A stretch of DNA of 13,600 bases, taken from NCBI GenBank assembly GCA_002372015.1, contig DFIA01000005.1:1-13600 (forward strand). Direction: 5' to 3'. Shown piece after piece: positions 1 through 6,877 of this stretch (position 1 is the stretch's first letter; every line of letters begins with the position of its first letter). Both the position numbers and the translations under genes were made by a program. Origin of the DNA: Bacteroidales bacterium UBA3709. Its GTDB lineage: Bacteria; Bacteroidota; Bacteroidia; Bacteroidales; UBA932. Under the pieces are notes generated by a model. It was not told the DNA's origin, did not search any database, and was given only the letters and a program-made list of their open reading frames with translations.

Positions 1-186
1 GATCAGAGGATATATCGCGGAGTATTGAAAGATTTGTCTAAAATAGTGAAGGATAATAACCTTACCTTGACTACACTGCTGGTAGTTGGGGATGCTATTG
101 ATAATCGCGAGGGGCTTTCGGAACTTTATTCTAAACATTTTACTCACCTTTTCCGCAAGGCTGAAAAAGATGAGGACAGCGAGTAA
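1..186 (+). CDS. cbiF: C-terminal part of a CbiF/CobM-like (cobalt-)precorrin-4 C11-methyltransferase
   Basis: The first 61 codons of the window form an open frame that ends in TAA at 184-186; the start lies upstream. The visible tail contains TTLLVVGDAIDN followed by SELYSKHFTHLFR. This matches the usual ending of CbiF/CobM (a hydrophobic VG strand, then S-x-LY-x-x-x-F-x-H-x-FR). The family transfers a methyl group from S-adenosylmethionine to C11 of the corrin ring in cytoplasmic B12 synthesis. The next gene on the same strand encodes two further steps of the same pathway, which supports the call. It could instead be another tetrapyrrole methylase of the family (CbiH or CbiL), because only the C-terminus is visible and no SAM-binding motif can be checked. 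Confidence 0.65.
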   Translation, partial: DQRIYRGVLKDLSKIVKDNNLTLTTLLVVGDAIDNREGLSELYSKHFTHLFRKAEKDEDSE

Positions 187-387
187 TAATAGGTTACGAA
201 GTGCTTGTTTTTGAGAGTAATAGAATTTTATGGTTTGAAATTCTCTGGTTTATAGTTAGAAGGTTGTAACTTAGAGTTTAGATATAAAACTTAAAGATTA
301 GAGTTAGATATTAAAGTTGAAAAGTTAGCCGTGAGTTAAAACTATCAGCACGGAAGTAGAGAGTAAGACTGAGTAATAGAACAACAG
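187..387. other. intergenic spacer with degenerate AT-rich repeats
   Basis: These 201 bases hold no convincing gene. From about 245 to 345 short degenerate direct copies recur (variants of TTAGAGTTTAGA, TTAAAGATTAGAG, TTAGATATTAAAG and AAAAGTTAG), so the stretch is low-complexity. I see no clear hairpin terminator and no cobalamin riboswitch core (no B12-box-like GCCACTG) here. The spacer may contain a promoter for the following cbi gene, but I cannot point to one. Confidence 0.4.
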
Positions 388-2448
388 ATGATTTTGGTTT
401 TTGGAGGAACGACAGAAGGCCGTATGGCCGCAAAGGAGCTTGAGGAGGCAGGTTCTGTGTTCTACTATTCTACTAAGGGAGGGGAGCAGCAGTTGACGCT
501 CCTGCATGGGCAGTTGATTAGTGGGGCAATGGATAGGGAAGAAATAACCGAATTTTGTAACAGCAATAATATCAGGCTTATAATTGATGCGGCACATCCA
601 TTTGCAAGTGAGCTTCACTGCAATATCGCTGAGGCTTCAAAGATTTTGAATATTCCTGTTATAAGATTTGAAAGGATTTATCCGCCACGTGATAGCCGAA
701 TAGTATGGTGTAAAGATTTCTCCGATGCTGTTAGTATAATAAGCAACGAGTTTAAGCGGCACTCTGTAGAGCCTAAACGGCATCTGGAAAAGTGTGGGCA
801 TGTTGTAAGTGAATGTCGAGATTCTGCAAAAAAATCTTGGCGTCTGCTTTCAACCGCCGGTGTTCAGTCTATTCCTAAACTCAAACCATTGGAAGATGCC
901 GGTATAGAAGTTTTTCATCGTATTCTCGACAGGGCTTCGTCCAGAGAACTTGCCTACAGCTATGGTGTAGCTCCTGAGCATCTTTGCTTCTATCGTCGTG
1001 ACGAAGATGAAAGTACTGAAATAGATAGAGTTAATCCCGATGCCATTCTGTTGAAAGAGAGTGGATTAACAGGGGGCTATATTCAGAAGACAGAAGCTGC
1101 GTTAAATAAAGGTATTATGGTTTTTGCCATAGAGCGTCCGCTTATGCCGGAGAGTTTTGTTACGGTGAATGGCCCGTATGGTATGCGGCGCATGGTGGAA
1201 AAGTTGCTGCCTGAGTTCTTTCCGTTGCATAGCGGCCTTACAACCGGTAGCTGTGCCACGGCTGCTGCAGTAGCTGCCGCAAAGTGCCTGATGGAAGGCA
1301 TCTGCCCTGAAAGTGTGGACATCCTCCTTCCAGACGGAGAAACCATAAGTGTTGATACTTGTTGTGCAGTATCCTTAGAGACGGAACGCTGTAATACAGT
1401 TTCTTCACAGACTGAGTCTGAAACTCAAAATGCATTACCTACGGAGCCTGAAACTAATAGCTCTGTATCCCCAGAGGCAGAACGCTGTAGTACACTTTTC
1501 TCTGTATCTGAACTTCATGATACAATATCCTCAGAACCTGAGAGCCAATTAGATATACTGAAAGGCATTAAGGCAGAAGCATTTGTTATCAAAGACAGTG
1601 GAGATGACCCTGATGTAACCGACAAGATGGAGATTCATGCAAAGGTTTGTCTGTTGGAATATCCTGATATTCTGATAGAAGGAGGCGCAGGTGTCGGGCG
1701 TATCACCCTGCAGGGCTTTGACTATCCTCCCGGTGAAGCGGCTATAAACAAAGGGCCGAGAAAGATGATAGCCGACAACCTTAAACGTTTATATCCGAAT
1801 AATGGCTTTAGGGTAATTATCTCTGTACCAGGTGGAAAAGAAGTTGCTCGCCGAACATTTAATCCAAGGCTGGGTATTGAAGGTGGCATTAGTATAATAG
1901 GAGTGAGCGGTATAATCAAGCCATTCTCGGAAGAAGGATTTATAAATTCCATCCGCAAGTGTATGGATGTGGCCAAGGCGAGCGGCTGCTCTCGTGTTGT
2001 TATAAACTCAGGAGCCAAGAGTGAAAATTTCCTCAAGGATTATTACAAAGAACTTCCACCGCAGTGCTTTGTGCAATATGGTAATAAGATAGGCGATACT
2101 ATCAGCATAGCATACGAATTGGGATTCAGGCAAATAACCCTTGGTGTAATGCTTGGTAAAGCTGTAAAGTTAGCAGCCGGAAATCTGGATACTCATTCCA
2201 GTGCTGTTACTATGGATAGAGATTTTATAGCCGCTATCCTTACCGGCATCGGCTGTTCGGAGGAAATTAAGGAAAAAGCCTATTCAATAACACTTGCCAG
2301 AGAATTATGGGAGATAGTGCCGGTAGAAAAGCTGCAATTGTTTGTAAATGAGTTAATATCGCGATGCAAAAGAATATGCTCCCCGCTTTGTCCTGATGCC
2401 TGCCTTACCGTTCTGCTTATTGATGACAGCGGTAAGATCTGGGTATGA
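388..2448 (+). CDS. cbiJD: CbiJ-CbiD fusion: cobalt-precorrin-6A reductase / cobalt-precorrin-5B C1-methyltransferase
   Basis: A 686-residue fusion of two anaerobic cobalamin-synthesis enzymes. Residues 1-275 are CbiJ/CobK: N-terminal strand MILVFGGTTEGR, then STKGGEQQ, IIDAAHPFA near 65-73 and KESG near 223-226. This part reduces the precorrin-6A ring with NAD(P)H. Residues 281-680 are CbiD: GLTTGSCATAAA (283-294), DDPDVT (406-411), GGAGVGRITLQG (432-443) and the RRTFNPRLGIEGG block (488-500). This part methylates C1 and drives ring contraction with SAM. The two activities are not consecutive in the pathway (CbiG lies between), but such fusions occur in Bacteroidetes. Residues 326-392 are an unusual Ser/Thr/Glu-rich insert between the CbiD N-terminal segment and the KDSGDDPDV motif, a surface loop not found in ordinary CbiD. 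No strong Shine-Dalgarno precedes the ATG at 388; the start is chosen because the FGGTTEGR nucleotide fold begins immediately. Confidence 0.92.
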   Translation: MILVFGGTTEGRMAAKELEEAGSVFYYSTKGGEQQLTLLHGQLISGAMDREEITEFCNSNNIRLIIDAAHPFASELHCNIAEASKILNIPVIRFERIYPPRDSRIVWCKDFSDAVSIISNEFKRHSVEPKRHLEKCGHVVSECRDSAKKSWRLLSTAGVQSIPKLKPLEDAGIEVFHRILDRASSRELAYSYGVAPEHLCFYRRDEDESTEIDRVNPDAILLKESGLTGGYIQKTEAALNKGIMVFAIERPLMPESFVTVNGPYGMRRMVEKLLPEFFPLHSGLTTGSCATAAAVAAAKCLMEGICPESVDILLPDGETISVDTCCAVSLETERCNTVSSQTESETQNALPTEPETNSSVSPEAERCSTLFSVSELHDTISSEPESQLDILKGIKAEAFVIKDSGDDPDVTDKMEIHAKVCLLEYPDILIEGGAGVGRITLQGFDYPPGEAAINKGPRKMIADNLKRLYPNNGFRVIISVPGGKEVARRTFNPRLGIEGGISIIGVSGIIKPFSEEGFINSIRKCMDVAKASGCSRVVINSGAKSENFLKDYYKELPPQCFVQYGNKIGDTISIAYELGFRQITLGVMLGKAVKLAAGNLDTHSSAVTMDRDFIAAILTGIGCSEEIKEKAYSITLARELWEIVPVEKLQLFVNELISRCKRICSPLCPDACLTVLLIDDSGKIWV

Positions 2449-2540
2449 AAATACTTTTCTCTTCTCTTTACAATAAGCTTTGTCAAGCATCTTCTAATAT
2501 CTTAACAAGCTTCTGACCAAGTTCAATATAGTCTAAACTA

Positions 2541-3488
2541 TTATCGGTTGATTTTAACCCGGAGTTGGTCTGAGTCAAAAGTGATGCCTTTTCTCTCAAT
2601 GAAGGCTGAGAGGGCTCCACTTTTAGCAACTTCCTCCGGTGTGCCTATTGTGAGCTTAGCAGTACTGTTTTCATTTTGTATAGGACTGTCATCTGAGTTT
2701 TGGCTTTGGCTGAGATTGTTGCTGCTGTCATCTGAGTTGTGGCTTTGGCTGAAATAGTTGCTGCCGTCATCTAAGTTGTGGCTTTGGCTGTGCCAGGTGC
2801 TGCGGTTTCTGTCTTGAACCTTCTGCATCAACCATATTCGGTCTGCTATCTGGAGCGCGAGTTCCAGGTCGTGAGTTGAGAGAAAAATAGTTTTGCCTTT
2901 ATCTCTGCAAAGTCTTTGAAGAAGCTGCATTGTCTCAATCTTTGAGGGGAAGTCCAGAAAGGCGGTAGGCTCATCTAAGCAGATAATGGGGGTTTGTTGT
3001 GCTATTGCCTTGGCAATCATCACCTTCTGCCTCTCGCCATCGCTGAGATTCTGTATCATCCTGTCTTTCAGGTTTTCAATTCCTATCAACGATATGGCTT
3101 CTTCTACAATCTTTTTGTCTTTCTTTTCCAGCTTGCCCCAGAATCCGGTATAAGGGCTTCTTCCAAGAGAGACAAGCTCTTCTACACTCATATTCTGGAT
3201 TTGTGGGCGGTGGGTGAGTACCACACCAATCTTCTTAGATAACTCTTTGTCTTGATACTCTGACAGTTCACGACCTTCTATGAGTATTTTTCCGCCGAGT
3301 TTTTGCTGGAATGCGCAAATAGTTCGCATAAGGGTAGATTTGCCTATGCCGTTAGGCCCGATCAGGCAGGTCAGTTCTCCTGCATAGAGGTTGGCACTGA
3401 TGCCTCTGGCAACTTCTTTTTTGCCCTTCTTCCCGAAATATCCAATGGAAAGATTTTCGAGTCTAATAGTCTGATTATTCTCTGACAT
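2541..3488 (-). CDS. btuD: ABC importer ATPase, BtuD/FecE-like
   Basis: A 315-aa nucleotide-binding subunit of a cobalamin/iron-chelate importer. It shows Walker A GPNGIGKST (44-52), a Q-loop region near THRPQ (92-96), the ABC signature LSDGE (148-152), Walker B IICLDEPTA (168-176) and the H-loop STHD (204-207). It would hydrolyse ATP on the cytoplasmic face and power the neighbouring permease, whose 3' end overlaps its start by 14 bp, as in translationally coupled operons. Residues 224-277 are an inserted Ser/Gln/Asn/Asp-rich spacer made largely of a 13-residue tandem repeat, placed between the ATPase core and the usual C-terminal tail (GTPEEV...FIERKGITFDS). The cbi genes next door make B12 the likeliest substrate; a ferric siderophore or heme cannot be excluded from sequence. 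After the stop, another frame continues to look coding for about 18 codons (to 2483), so the original C-terminus may have been longer. Confidence 0.9.
   Translation of the reverse strand: MSENNQTIRLENLSIGYFGKKGKKEVARGISANLYAGELTCLIGPNGIGKSTLMRTICAFQQKLGGKILIEGRELSEYQDKELSKKIGVVLTHRPQIQNMSVEELVSLGRSPYTGFWGKLEKKDKKIVEEAISLIGIENLKDRMIQNLSDGERQKVMIAKAIAQQTPIICLDEPTAFLDFPSKIETMQLLQRLCRDKGKTIFLSTHDLELALQIADRIWLMQKVQDRNRSTWHSQSHNLDDGSNYFSQSHNSDDSSNNLSQSQNSDDSPIQNENSTAKLTIGTPEEVAKSGALSAFIERKGITFDSDQLRVKINR
2688..2804 (-). repeat. three 39-bp tandem units inside btuD
   Basis: Units begin at 2688, 2727 and 2766, each starting GTCATCT(G/A)AGTT and continuing GGCTTTGGCTG. Each unit is exactly 13 codons, so copy-number change would keep the frame. 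On the coding strand they read S-Q-S-(H/Q)-N-(L/S)-D-D-(G/S)-S-N-x-x, forming the low-complexity linker of the ATPase. The unit nearest the protein C-terminus (2688-2726) and the outer end of the 2766 unit have drifted. Confidence 0.85.
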
Positions 3489-4506
3489 CGTCTTTCCTCC
3501 TTTTGAATATCACAGATGCAATAACAGGGGCTCCAATCAGGGCTGTAACTGAATTTACAGGAAGCGCTCCCTCAAAGCCGGGCATTCTTGCCACAAGACT
3601 GCAAAGCAGTGCCAGAGCAGCTCCTGTCAGGATGGTTCCGGGTACAAGTATGCGGTGATCTGAGGTCTTGAAAATTGCCCTGCAAAGATGCGGCACAGCC
3701 AGTCCTATGAACATTATTGGGCCGCAATAGGCTGTTACAATGGCAACCAGAACGCTTGAGTTAAGTATTACAAGTGTTCTCGCTCTTGAAACATTAAGAC
3801 CAAGATTACGGGCATAATCATCGCCGAGCAGCATAAGATTCAAAGTTTTTACCAGCAGGAAACTCAGTGGCAGAAGTACCAGCATCATACCTGTAAAGAG
3901 CAACATCTGATCTCCGGAAACCCTTGCAAATGAGCCTAATCCCCAAACCACATAAGCCTTTATGTCTTCTTCTGCACTAAAGAATTTGAGCACTCCCACA
4001 ATGGCGGTTACAAGGTATCCAATCATTACTCCGATTATCAGCAGCGTAACATTGCCCTTCACCTTTCTGGCCACCCACACAATCAGCGCCATTACCGCAA
4101 GAGAACCTATGATTGCAGCAACAGATATTGCAGCATCCCCTACATATCCCATTCGACTAAGCGAAATACCAGCTAAAGAGCCGGACATAAGCACAATAAT
4201 TGCCACTCCCAAACTCGCTCCATTTGAGATACCAAGCACCGATGGACCGGCAAGTGGATTACGGAAGACCGTTTGCATTTGCAAGCCGGAAACCGCCAAT
4301 CCGGCTCCTGCTACAATGGCAACCAAAGCCTGTGGAAGTCTTGATTTGAGTATTATATTGGAGAAAATCTCGTTAGAACGCTCTCCAAATAAGATACTTA
4401 GCACATCTGCTACAGGAATCTTTACGCTCCCCAGCAGAAGATTCACAACCAATAGTACAACTATCAGAATTGCTAAAAATATGAGTTTCCCGCCCTTTTT
4501 GAACAT
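3475..4506 (-). CDS. btuC: FecCD-family ABC importer permease, BtuC-like
   Basis: A 343-aa, very hydrophobic protein of the usual length for the FecCD family, expected to cross the inner membrane about ten times. Diagnostic segments are SRLPQALVAIVAGAGLAVSG (55-74), NPLAGPSVLGISNGA (83-97), the cytoplasmic coupling region FIGLAVPHLCR (266-276) and the C-terminal LPVNSVTALIGAPV (315-328). It forms the translocation pore with the ATPase encoded downstream, with a 14-bp overlap. Its substrate-binding partner is 8 kb away at 12463-13599, whereas in most genomes binding protein, permease and ATPase are adjacent. A short second copy of its N-terminal region survives at 12145-12249. The start at 4506 begins a normal positively charged N-terminus (MFKKGGK). 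The foreign cas1 relic begins about 16 bp upstream of this ATG. Confidence 0.93.
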   Translation of the reverse strand: MFKKGGKLIFLAILIVVLLVVNLLLGSVKIPVADVLSILFGERSNEIFSNIILKSRLPQALVAIVAGAGLAVSGLQMQTVFRNPLAGPSVLGISNGASLGVAIIVLMSGSLAGISLSRMGYVGDAAISVAAIIGSLAVMALIVWVARKVKGNVTLLIIGVMIGYLVTAIVGVLKFFSAEEDIKAYVVWGLGSFARVSGDQMLLFTGMMLVLLPLSFLLVKTLNLMLLGDDYARNLGLNVSRARTLVILNSSVLVAIVTAYCGPIMFIGLAVPHLCRAIFKTSDHRILVPGTILTGAALALLCSLVARMPGFEGALPVNSVTALIGAPVIASVIFKRRKDDVRE

Positions 4507-4510
4507 ACTT

Positions 4511-4518
4511 CAAAGATA
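4511..4518 (-). promoter_or_regulatory. TATCTTTG (-7-like) motif just before btuC
   Basis: On the minus strand TATCTTTG matches the Bacteroidetes -7 consensus TAnnTTTG and ends only 4 nt before the btuC ATG. No TTTG lies at the expected -33 distance, and transcription from here would give a nearly leaderless mRNA. It may be chance, but btuCD has been cut off from btuF and needs some promoter in this junction. Confidence 0.25.
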
Positions 4519-4522
4519 CTGC

Positions 4523-4894
4523 TTTTTAACCGATAATAGATATGGTCCTAATCCGAACGGTTTCCTAAATTATGGTTACTCTATCCTGCGTGCTTATATG
4601 GCAAGAGCTATAATGGGTGCAGGCTTGCTTCCCTCAATAGGAATCTTCCACCGCAATTATTATAATTCATTTACCCTTGCAGATGACTTGATGGAGCCTT
4701 ACCGCCCCTTTATAGATGAAACGGCATATCATTTATATGAAAAGTACTCGGCAATAACGGACGCTGTAAAGTCTGCATTTGCAGGCCTGTTCTATTCCTC
4801 CATTTCTTTTGACGCACTTAGCTCCTCAGCTCATTCAGTGGCTATAGCTTTACTCAAAGAAGGTAATTCTCTCTTTTATCCGGATCTTGCCTAA
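4523..4894 (+). pseudogene. cas1: cas1 relic, C-terminal part (type II-like)
   Basis: The plus frame from about 4523 to the TAA at 4892-4894 encodes the C-terminal portion of a Cas1 integrase. It includes NRYGPNPNGFLNYGYSILRA, ARAIMGAGLLPSIGIFHRN and LADDLMEPYRPFID, the pattern of Cas1 from Cas9-associated (II-C) systems. The metal ligand His (in IFHRN) and the Glu 15 residues later (LMEPYRP) are present. The N-terminal half, which would carry the first catalytic Glu, is absent: upstream the frame only runs antisense through btuC. The fragment therefore cannot be active. It ends SLFYPDLA, a plausible natural C-terminus, and a cas2-like frame follows 20 bp later, which is normal cas order. No cas9 is visible. 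Confidence 0.85.
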
Positions 4895-4914
4895 ACGACC
4901 AGCAACTAAACTAT

Positions 4915-5235
4915 ATGTACATATACGCTATACTGAATTTCCCATTGCATACAAAGGTCGGAAGAAATGAGCATAAGCAGTTTTCCCATATTCTTTTGAT
5001 GGATGGCTTTATGAAACTGCACAAGAATCTATATGCAAGACATTGTATGGTTTAGAGTAATGCCCTGAAGCACAAGAAACGATTACAGCAACAACTTTTT
5101 GAAAATAGCAACGTAAGCATTATCTTTACCCTAGACAAACAAAATGAGTACAGTTACCACTATTTTGGAAGAAAGGCACGTTTAAAAAAGCAGCCCAAAG
5201 TGCCAAACCCAGCTCCTTTTGTAGAATTTTTTTGA
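4915..5235 (+). pseudogene. cas2: cas2 relic with internal stop
   Basis: Starting at ATG 4915 and reading through a TAG at 5053-5055, the frame runs to TGA at 5233-5235 and gives about 106 residues: MYIYAILNFPLHTK, GRNEHKQFSHILLMDGF, NLYARHC, then past the stop SNVSIIFTLDKQNEY and YHYFGRK, ending FVEFF. This fits a type II Cas2 (beta1, short helix, FxxFLxxxGF, S/YxRxC, ITDKQ, FGRK tail). The usual acidic residue of the beta1 F-D-L-P motif is Asn here (LNFP). The in-frame stop and this substitution indicate decay. It follows the cas1 relic on the same strand, so the two are the remains of one adaptation module. A CRISPR array would normally follow; instead the 35-bp repeat series starts 49 bp after the stop. 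Confidence 0.75.
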
Positions 5236-5284
5236 AGGGATAATATACCAAACTGTCTGAATAGAAATAAATTATACCTTATTT

Positions 5285-5319
5285 AATTTATTTTTAGTAA
5301 AAAAATGGTTGATTAAAGT
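5285..5319 (+). repeat. cassette repeat R1 (35 bp)
   Basis: First copy of a 35-bp direct repeat that opens AATTTATTTTTAG, contains the odd palindrome TTTTTAGTAAAAA (5291-5303) and closes TGGTTGATTAAAGT. It is identical to R2, R4 and R5; R3 has one extra A. It lies between the cas2 relic and the nuclease cassette. Confidence 0.95.
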
Positions 5320-5353
5320 TTGATACTTTTTTACATAATCAAATATAACACTT

Positions 5354-5833
5354 TTATCTTGCTTTCCTGTTGGGATTGTCATTCTTAATCCTATCGAAGT
5401 TTTCAGCAAGATACTTTTTAAACTTTTCTTTTGGACGTTCTATACCGCTTTTATTGTTTTGGTTAAAACGTATCCTGTGTTGTTTTATGTGCTTGCCTCC
5501 CTTGTTTTGGTAAGTCTCCTCGATAAACTCATTGGAAGACATTATCCACATCATATCCATTCTTTCTGAATAAAATACGAACCAATAGTTTTTCCTTAGC
5601 TCGTGTTCAATAGCTGAGAAAAGAGCCGCATTGCCCTGCTTTACTTGTTTTGACCTTGCTTTTATCTGAACCTCAACATATTTACCATCAGGACGTTTAA
5701 CGACAACATCAATAGCATCGTCATCTATCATTGGAATAAACAAGTCAAGTCCTTCTTTAAGCATTTTACCTATCAGATAATGCTCAATTCTTTTTCCAAA
5801 AGACGCTTTGCTTCTAAATGATTTATCTTCCAT
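5354..5833 (-). CDS. PD-(D/E)XK-like nuclease-fold cassette protein
   Basis: A 159-aa protein in the unit between repeats R1 and R2. Near the N-terminus it shows FGKRIEHYLIGKMLKEG with Glu17, then IPMIDDDAIDVVV with Asp42, then YVEVQIKAR with Glu54 and Lys58. An early Glu, an Asp after a loop and E-x-Q/x-K make the typical active-site layout of the PD-(D/E)XK nuclease fold, as in small restriction-like, resolvase-like and DUF4365-type proteins. The target is not known. The charged C-terminal half (RIRFNQNNKS...PKEKFKKYL) could bind nucleic acid. I chose the ATG at 5833 because the fold starts there; the frame stays open upstream through R2 to 5968, where it encodes repeat-derived sequence. 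There is no partner methylase or helicase next to it, so this is not an obvious restriction system. Confidence 0.65.
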   Translation of the reverse strand: MEDKSFRSKASFGKRIEHYLIGKMLKEGLDLFIPMIDDDAIDVVVKRPDGKYVEVQIKARSKQVKQGNAALFSAIEHELRKNYWFVFYSERMDMMWIMSSNEFIEETYQNKGGKHIKQHRIRFNQNNKSGIERPKEKFKKYLAENFDRIKNDNPNRKAR

Positions 5834-5867
5834 AATATTTAGTTTTTCTTTTGAACGGCAATTTATG

Positions 5868-5902
5868 AATTTATTTTTAGTAAAAAAATGGTTGATTAAA
5901 GT
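5868..5902 (+). repeat. cassette repeat R2 (35 bp)
   Basis: Exact copy of R1. The stop codon of the 75-aa gene (TAA at 5907-5905 on the minus strand) lies only 2 bp to its right, and the nuclease ATG lies 34 bp to its left. The repeat therefore separates the end of one gene from the leader of the next. Confidence 0.95.
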
Positions 5903-5904
5903 CT

Positions 5905-6132
5905 TTACAGTAAATGATGTATTAGCCCTGTCGCTGCCCCCGAGACTGGAAATTTGTCTTCCCAACACCCCTCCAATGTTGCTGAGTTCTCCTTTACTAA
6001 ATCTTCTGCTACCTGTTCTGAAGCTCCTAACTTTTTCGTTAGATAATTCCTCACAGCGTTTGTATAAACTTTCAAACTCTGGAAGTCTTCTTGGCTGTCC
6101 GATGGTAGTGTCGTGTATTTTCGTTGTGCCAT
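5905..6132 (-). CDS. small cassette protein, 75 aa, paralogue of the 67-aa protein at 6878-7081
   Basis: A 75-residue protein that fills the 247-bp unit between R2 and R3. Family unknown to me. It has no signal peptide or membrane segment; it looks like a small helical cytoplasmic protein with conserved blocks KKLGASEQVAE (near 33-43), CWEDKFPVSG (56-65) and a C-terminal ATGLIHHLL. From FQSL onward it matches the other small cassette protein at about 32 of 59 positions by my count, which shows that both are real coding genes. The leader AAAAGAAGAACAAGACA before the ATG is shared almost base for base with the paralogue, and the purine-rich part could serve as ribosome binding site. Only 17 bp separate ATG and R3, so any promoter of its own would have to lie in or beyond the repeat. 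Confidence 0.75.
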   Translation of the reverse strand: MAQRKYTTLPSDSQEDFQSLKVYTNAVRNYLTKKLGASEQVAEDLVKENSATLEGCWEDKFPVSGAATGLIHHLL

Positions 6133-6149
6133 TGTCTTGTTCTTCTTTT

Positions 6150-6185
6150 AATTTATTTTTAGTAAAAAAAATGGTTGATTAAAGT
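6150..6185 (+). repeat. cassette repeat R3 (36 bp)
   Basis: Copy of the 35-bp repeat with eight instead of seven A residues after AGT. It separates the 75-aa gene (ATG 17 bp to its left) from the 3' end of the 170-aa frame. Confidence 0.95.
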
Positions 6186-6238
6186 CTCACATCTCACCGT
6201 CTTGTTTCATACGCCAGAGCTGTCCGTTGTGCACATTT

Positions 6239-6751
6239 TTATAGTGGGCTATCAACTGGACACACTACCCTTCCAAAAAGTTGTACCTGAATATCATCGT
6301 ATTCTTTGTCATTTTTAATACCCGAAGGCTGCCCATCCATACCCCATTTTCGGTATGCCTCAGCACGTTTTCTGGCCTTTGGAGATTCAGCATAAATAGG
6401 GGTGTGCTCAAATCCTATGTAATTATTAAATTTTTGGGCTCGGTACTTTTCAAGCAGATTAAAAATGTCTATCTCAAGAATCTGCCCATCAACTTTAATT
6501 TTGGTAAAGTGGTGGGTAGGGTTCTCTTTGTCAATCTTATACCCTGCCACAGTAACAAACCGTGAGCTTTTGGCAATTTCGGTTTTTTGTTTTGCTTTCA
6601 TAAGTTTATTGAATTTATTGGTTAGTGGCTTATGTTCTGCCTTACTTAAAAAACGCTGCATTCGCTCTTCGTCAAGAATTGCGGGGTTTTCTTTTGAATC
6701 AAATATCTTAATAGGAGGCTCACCCTGAGCCACATTATTATCAAATAACAC
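6239..6751 (-). CDS. unknown cassette protein, probably cut at its 5' end by repeat R4
   Basis: The frame of 170 codons from a GTG at 6751 to TAA at 6239 is not a family I recognise. It is soluble and charged, with KPLTNKFNKLMKAKQK (near 41-56), SSRFVTVAGYKI, a KIKVDGQILEIDIFNLLEKY strand-helix stretch and KARKRAEAYRKWGMDG before a short tail. No catalytic motif is evident. Upstream of the GTG the same frame stays open and protein-like (STRTFIRLLTDPDTPNIPIV) right up to R4, then continues through the repeat until a TAA near 6878-6890, without any ATG. The natural N-terminus has therefore probably been replaced by the repeat. It may be expressed from GTG or be a 5'-truncated relic. It is the only gene in the R3-R4 unit. 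Confidence 0.5.
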   Translation of the reverse strand: MLFDNNVAQGEPPIKIFDSKENPAILDEERMQRFLSKAEHKPLTNKFNKLMKAKQKTEIAKSSRFVTVAGYKIDKENPTHHFTKIKVDGQILEIDIFNLLEKYRAQKFNNYIGFEHTPIYAESPKARKRAEAYRKWGMDGQPSGIKNDKEYDDIQVQLFGRVVCPVDSPL

Positions 6752-6815
6752 TATCGGAATATTGGGAGTATCGGGGTCTGTCAGTAATCTAATAAATGTA
6801 CGAGTGGAGCCTTTA

Positions 6816-6850
6816 AATTTATTTTTAGTAAAAAAATGGTTGATTAAAGT
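6816..6850 (+). repeat. cassette repeat R4 (35 bp)
   Basis: Exact copy of R1. On the minus strand it reads TLINHFFTKNK in frame with the 170-aa cassette frame that follows, and marks the abrupt end of the protein-like 5' extension of that frame. Confidence 0.95.
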
Positions 6851-6877
6851 TAAATACCTTCCCCGATTTTTTGTGCG

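Noticed and set aside
187..387. Cobalamin riboswitch upstream of cbiJD
   Set aside because: No B12-box-like core is visible; cbiJD is probably an internal gene of an operon whose leader lies upstream of the window.
325..618. Minus-strand ORF opposite the start of cbiJD
   Set aside because: Shadow frame with no recognisable features; the CbiJ signature on the plus strand explains the region.
3962..4894. A 310-aa plus-strand protein
   Set aside because: Its first 180 codons are the antisense of btuC; only the last part (from about 4523) is a real relic, of cas1.
5354..5968. A 204-aa version of the nuclease starting at 5968
   Set aside because: The extra N-terminus is antisense-strand sequence of the neighbouring cassette in another frame plus the translated repeat R2; the ATG at 5833 fits the fold better.
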